Assembly: GCF_024723255.1 (NCBI RefSeq)
Contig: NZ_JANIAC010000001.1
Coordinates: 1,255,548 to 1,319,547 of the forward strand
Length of the DNA stretch: 64,000 nucleotides
From: Aestuariibaculum sp. M13
Lineage (GTDB): Bacteria; Bacteroidota; Bacteroidia; Flavobacteriales; Flavobacteriaceae
Reading direction: 5' to 3'
A program made the translations under genes and the position numbers. Positions 60,507-64,000 of this stretch are shown here, piece after piece; positions within the stretch are counted from its first letter, which is position 1; every line of letters starts with the position of its first letter. A model generated the notes under the pieces. It was not told the DNA's origin and searched no databases. It was given only the letters and a program-made list of their open reading frames with translations.

Positions 60507-62843
60507 TTAGAATTCTAAATCATCTGGTGTTTCTTTTTCTTCCTGAATAACGTTATCATTATCAGCAGGACTATCACAATCTACACGAATAGATAAATTT
60601 TCAGGGGCTTCAAAATCTGCCATAGAAATATTAAGTGTTTCATCGGCATAACAACTCTTCATATACATACCCCATATTGGTAATGCCATGGTGGCTCCCT
60701 GACCATAAGTAATGGTTCTAAAGTGTACCGAGCGGTCTTCACCACCAACCCAGACTCCGGTTACTAAATTAGGTACCATACCCATAAACCACCCGTCACT
60801 CTGGTTTTGTGTTGTTCCGGTTTTACCGGCTATTGGATTCTCAAATTCGTATGGATAACCAGTAATAACTTCCTTGTAAACCTGATTATTAACACCCCAG
60901 TTACCACGTAATCTGGTACCAGAACCACCACGGGTAACACCTTCTAAAAGTTTTACGGTTACATATGCGGTTTCTTCACCCACCACGTCTCGTGTTTCTG
61001 GCTTAAACTGATATAAAATAGTTCCGTTTTTATCTTCAATAGTCGTTACCATTACTGGCTTTGTATACACGCCTTTATTTGCAAAAGTTGAATAAGCCCC
61101 GACCATTTCGTAAACACTTAAATCGGCAGTTCCTAAGGCGATAGATGGTACCGGAGGAATCTCAGAATCCACTCCTAATTTATCAACTAACTCAATAACG
61201 GTTTCCGGCCCTACTTTATCCATTAAACGCGCCGTTACCGTATTTACCGAATTCGCTAGTGCATTTTTCAAAGTTAGATTTCCACCATACTTCCCATCAG
61301 AATTTTTAGGACACCAGTCCTCTATATTGCCGTATTTATCCTTTTCTATACAGAATGGTGTATTGGGGAATTCGTCACAAGGCGACAGGTGTAACTGATC
61401 TACAGCGGTAGCATAAACAAATGGCTTAAATGTTGAACCTACCTGACGTTTTCCTTGCTTTACCATATCGTATTGGAAATGACGATAATTCATACCACCA
61501 ACCCAGGCTTTCACATGGCCCGTTTGCGGGTCCATAGACATCATACCGGTACGTAAAAACGTTTTATAATAACGCATAGAATCGATTGGTTTCATAATCG
61601 TATCGATTTCTGAAGGTTGACCATCTTTCCATGCAAATACCGACATTTGAATTGGCTTTTGAAACGATTCCTCAATCTCTTTATTAGATTTTCCTAAATC
61701 GTATTTCATATGTCTCCAACGCTCTGATTGACGCATAGAGTTTCTCAAAAGCGCATCAATTTCTTCTTTTGATAAATCTAAAAACGGTGCCGTAGGATTT
61801 CTATCGGGTGTATTCTGGTGGAAAAACTCTTTCTGAAGTTTTGCCATATGCTTTTGTACTGCATCTTCGGCGTACTGCTGCATTCTGGAATCTATAGTTG
61901 TATAAATTTTTAATCCATCGTTATACAAATTCCATTTGGTTCCATCTGGTTTCGGATTGTCTTTAATCCACTCTTTCATAAAGGAGTCCAGATATCCTCT
62001 AAAATATGTTGCGATACCTTCACGATGTGATTCGGGAGTGTATTTTACATCCAGTTCGGTTTTTTGAAGTGAATCTTTAAGCGTTTCAGTTATATACCCA
62101 TACTTTTCCATTTGAGATAATACCGTATTTCTTCGGTTTTTTACCCCTTCAGCATTTCTTAACGGATTATATAAAGCCGAGTTTTTAAACATCCCCACCA
62201 ACATGGCAGATTCTTTAAGCGTTAAATCCTTTGGTTCCTTACCGAAGTATATTCTGGCAGCACTACGAATACCATCGGCATTGTTTAAGAAATCGTAAAT
62301 ATTAAAATACTGTGCAATAATTTCTTCTTTGGTGTATTGACGCTCCAAACGAATAGCTATAATCCACTCTTTTACTTTCTGAAGTATACGTTCCACAATG
62401 TTTTTAGAACCTTCACCGTGAAATAACTGTTTGGCTAACTGTTGCGAAATGGTACTGGCTCCTCCACCACTTCCTAACTTAACTACAGCTCTTAATGTAC
62501 CAATAGCATCCACTCCAGAATGTTGTTCGAAACGTGCATCTTCAGTGGCAATTAAGGCATTCACCAAATCCTGTGGTAAATCTTCGTAACCAACAGGTGT
62601 TCTGTTATCGTTAAAGTAAAATTTTCCTAAAGTTTGTCCGTCTGAAGAAATAATCTCGGTTGCTAAATTCGTTCTTGGGTTTTCTAATACGGTATGATCG
62701 GGCATTTCGCCAAAAGCACCCCACGATGCCAATAAAAATATAAAGACTACGGCCAGAACGCCTGCTGTAAATAGTAGCCAAAACCAACGTATGTATTTAG
62801 AGAAGTTTGTTGTAGGTTCTGCTTCTTGTTTCTTTGTTGCCAT
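60507..62843 (-). CDS. Bifunctional penicillin-binding protein 1A
   Basis: The 778-aa inner-membrane peptidoglycan synthase has a transmembrane anchor (about 22-46), a glycosyltransferase domain with the catalytic glutamate in ATEDARFEQHSGVD and GASTISQQLAKQLF, and a transpeptidase domain with motifs S-x-x-K (GSTFKPF), SVN (ANSVNTVTA) and KTGTT (AGKTGTTQNQSDG). The C-terminal tail is short and acidic. It lies 63 nt after gldH on the same strand and ends at the terminator at 60455-60486. Confidence 0.95.
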   Translation of the reverse strand: MATKKQEAEPTTNFSKYIRWFWLLFTAGVLAVVFIFLLASWGAFGEMPDHTVLENPRTNLATEIISSDGQTLGKFYFNDNRTPVGYEDLPQDLVNALIATEDARFEQHSGVDAIGTLRAVVKLGSGGGASTISQQLAKQLFHGEGSKNIVERILQKVKEWIIAIRLERQYTKEEIIAQYFNIYDFLNNADGIRSAARIYFGKEPKDLTLKESAMLVGMFKNSALYNPLRNAEGVKNRRNTVLSQMEKYGYITETLKDSLQKTELDVKYTPESHREGIATYFRGYLDSFMKEWIKDNPKPDGTKWNLYNDGLKIYTTIDSRMQQYAEDAVQKHMAKLQKEFFHQNTPDRNPTAPFLDLSKEEIDALLRNSMRQSERWRHMKYDLGKSNKEIEESFQKPIQMSVFAWKDGQPSEIDTIMKPIDSMRYYKTFLRTGMMSMDPQTGHVKAWVGGMNYRHFQYDMVKQGKRQVGSTFKPFVYATAVDQLHLSPCDEFPNTPFCIEKDKYGNIEDWCPKNSDGKYGGNLTLKNALANSVNTVTARLMDKVGPETVIELVDKLGVDSEIPPVPSIALGTADLSVYEMVGAYSTFANKGVYTKPVMVTTIEDKNGTILYQFKPETRDVVGEETAYVTVKLLEGVTRGGSGTRLRGNWGVNNQVYKEVITGYPYEFENPIAGKTGTTQNQSDGWFMGMVPNLVTGVWVGGEDRSVHFRTITYGQGATMALPIWGMYMKSCYADETLNISMADFEAPENLSIRVDCDSPADNDNVIQEEKETPDDLEF

Positions 62844-62906
62844 GTACTTTTATTTATAAATACGATTTGAATGGGATCTATAGATTACAACCTATAGATG
62901 AAATAG

Positions 62907-63404
62907 TTAGTTGTTACTGTTTATGTGTTCTATTCTAAAACCAACATCGGTTATACCTTCAAGCTCTACGACACCATTAACCTTACCATTTTCACGCATG
63001 GCTTGCTGAATATTTACCTTATAATTACCAGCTTCTTTAAACACAACTCCTTCTTTATACCAAAGTTTATTTTCCTTTGTATCGGTTACACCAGTACCTA
63101 ACAACTTTCCTGTTGGATCGGCCATTCGGTACTCTAAGGTATCTTTTATTGTCTTTCCATGAGGAAAAACCATTTCAACAATTAAAAATAAATTGTTGTA
63201 TTTATAGGTATTTGTATTCCTAAGATTCACAAATAAATTATAAGCCTTAGTAGAATCCGGAGGTGTTATATCAAAACTAACTATAGAATCTTTATGCCAT
63301 TTATTGGGAACCGATTTATACTCGTCGAAAACTCGATTTGAATCGCAAGACACAAATACTAATGAACATATCGCTAAAAATACTAACGTATTATTTCGTA
63401 ACAT
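62907..63404 (-). CDS. gldH: Gliding motility lipoprotein GldH
   Basis: GldH is needed for gliding and type IX secretion in Flavobacterium. The 165-aa protein begins MLRNNTLVFLAICSLVFVSCDS, with the lipobox cysteine near residue 20, and contains the family pattern YNNLFLIVEMVFPHGK, DTLEYRMADPTGKLLG and AMRENGKVNGVVELEGITDVGFRIE. A longer reading from 63539 would run antiparallel in meaning over the RicT tail, with repetitive basic residues, and is rejected. The start overlaps the RicT-like gene by 14 nt. Confidence 0.93.
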   Translation of the reverse strand: MLRNNTLVFLAICSLVFVSCDSNRVFDEYKSVPNKWHKDSIVSFDITPPDSTKAYNLFVNLRNTNTYKYNNLFLIVEMVFPHGKTIKDTLEYRMADPTGKLLGTGVTDTKENKLWYKEGVVFKEAGNYKVNIQQAMRENGKVNGVVELEGITDVGFRIEHINSNN

Positions 63405-64000
63405 CCTTATTCTTTTGACTTTGGTTTTGGTTTGGATTTGGGTTTGGGTTCTGATTCTGCGGTTTCTTTTTATTTCTAGAACGATTGTTGTTTCGGTTTC
63501 TGTTTTTATTCCCTCCAGTAGTTTTAGGATCTGCAGCATTATTTCCGGCTTCAGTTCCTTTAGCTTTAGGATTTTTGGCTCTTGTTCTGGTATTATTATT
63601 CGTTCCTTTATCAGACGCCGGTGCAGAAGGTTTTGTTTCTGTTACATTACTATTTGCTCCGCCTTTGGCTTTCGAATTCTGATTTCGGTTATTCTTATTT
63701 CTACTATTTTTACGTTTTTTATTAGGTTTTGGACTATCGAATCGTGTTAAACTATCCTGACCTACAACGTTTTCAAACTCAGTTTTAGTATCTTCAATAA
63801 GATCTGAAGCATATTCTTCAAGGCTTGCCACCTTTTTATTCTTCTTATTTAAAGCAATAATTTCATTCGCCTGATCGGCAGTTATCTTATGCCAGTTAAT
63901 CCATTCACCTTCATAAGCATACCACATGTGACCTTTGAAAATATCGGTTTTCTGGCAAATGGCAACGCCTTTTTCGGTTTGTAGTTTTATTTCAGATTTA
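63391..64000 (-). CDS. RicT/PSP1-domain protein, C-terminal part (partial)
   Basis: The frame is open at the window edge, so the N-terminal PSP1 domain is largely missing. The visible 202 residues start KSEIKLQTEKGVAICQKTDI and continue MWYAYEGEWINWHKITADQA, the pattern of PSP1/RicT-family proteins that precede gldH in Flavobacteriaceae. The last 130 residues are disordered and rich in Asn, Lys and Arg (for example NRNRNNNRSRNKKKPQNQNP). RicT-type proteins take part in RNA processing complexes in Bacillus; the Bacteroidota function is not established. Confidence 0.72.
   Translation of the reverse strand, partial: KSEIKLQTEKGVAICQKTDIFKGHMWYAYEGEWINWHKITADQANEIIALNKKNKKVASLEEYASDLIEDTKTEFENVVGQDSLTRFDSPKPNKKRKNSRNKNNRNQNSKAKGGANSNVTETKPSAPASDKGTNNNTRTRAKNPKAKGTEAGNNAADPKTTGGNKNRNRNNNRSRNKKKPQNQNPNPNPNQNQSQKNKDVTK

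Noticed and set aside
63405-63539. A 45-residue N-terminal extension of GldH
   Set aside because: It runs through the low-complexity 3' end of the RicT-like gene, would precede the lipoprotein signal with basic repeats, and would destroy the signal peptide. The ATG at 63404 is right.
1-64000. tRNA, rRNA, transposase, integrase or phage genes
   Set aside because: None was recognised on either strand. Gene order and composition look like ordinary core chromosome, apart from the paralogue cluster and the element at 48056-48148.

Overview
The window is AT-rich chromosomal DNA of a Flavobacteriaceae-type (Bacteroidota) bacterium, probably marine. The signs are the gliding-motility lipoprotein gldH next to a RicT/PSP1-type gene, a TonB receptor with a carboxypeptidase-regulatory-like front domain, a HemC-HemD fusion, and many promoters with the Bacteroidota -7 element TAnnTTTG. 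Ribosome-binding sites are mostly weak. I saw no tRNA, rRNA, IS element, prophage or CRISPR array.

Bases 1-10,450 are a metal-uptake block: rseP (cut by the window edge), a SCO-family copper protein, feoA-feoB, a tiny Cys-tailed FeoB-associated membrane protein, a DtxR/MntR-type regulator divergent from a TonB receptor, and a second Feo locus on the minus strand. The second locus has a membrane-anchored DtxR-FeoA fusion followed by a FeoB that is split by an in-frame stop into a GTPase and a permease. Similar TTTAG...CTAAA operators sit in front of feoA, between dtxR and the receptor, in front of the second locus, and in front of an AraC gene beside hemA, which suggests one metal regulon reaching into heme synthesis.

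Bases 10,450-29,980 hold mostly housekeeping genes: yraN, a TlpA-like thioredoxin, mfd, TerB-like proteins, a DUF2202 lipoprotein, a drug/metabolite transporter, tex, an OmpA lipoprotein, metG, an LD-carboxypeptidase, a J-domain protein, a bacilliredoxin, plsC, an acyl-ACP desaturase and an HD hydrolase. A small Cys/Lys-rich protein gene at 21,629-21,799 lacks an ATG.

Bases 29,980-34,100 are the most unusual part. An AraC regulator is divergent from three tandem secreted paralogues (about 200 aa) and one decayed copy. All four copies have the same upstream motif exactly 56 nt before the -7 box, and three share an identical 75-nt block covering the stop codon and terminator.

Bases 34,100-52,200 carry most of the heme pathway. 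The minus-strand operon is hemH, a MATE transporter, hemJ, a histidine kinase and a crotonase. The plus-strand cluster is hemA, hemCD, trkH, trkA, hemE, an EI24 protein, hemF, a DUF4421-like protein, a YchJ-like protein and hemB. A hairpin-bearing, GC-richer intergenic element follows hemE. Only hemL is missing from the route from glutamyl-tRNA to heme.

Bases 52,200-64,000 hold two serine hydrolases, a CNNM/CorC protein, ogt, a 3'-5' exonuclease, a YejF-like ABC ATPase, the scoAB CoA-transferase, PBP1A, gldH and the end of a RicT-like gene.
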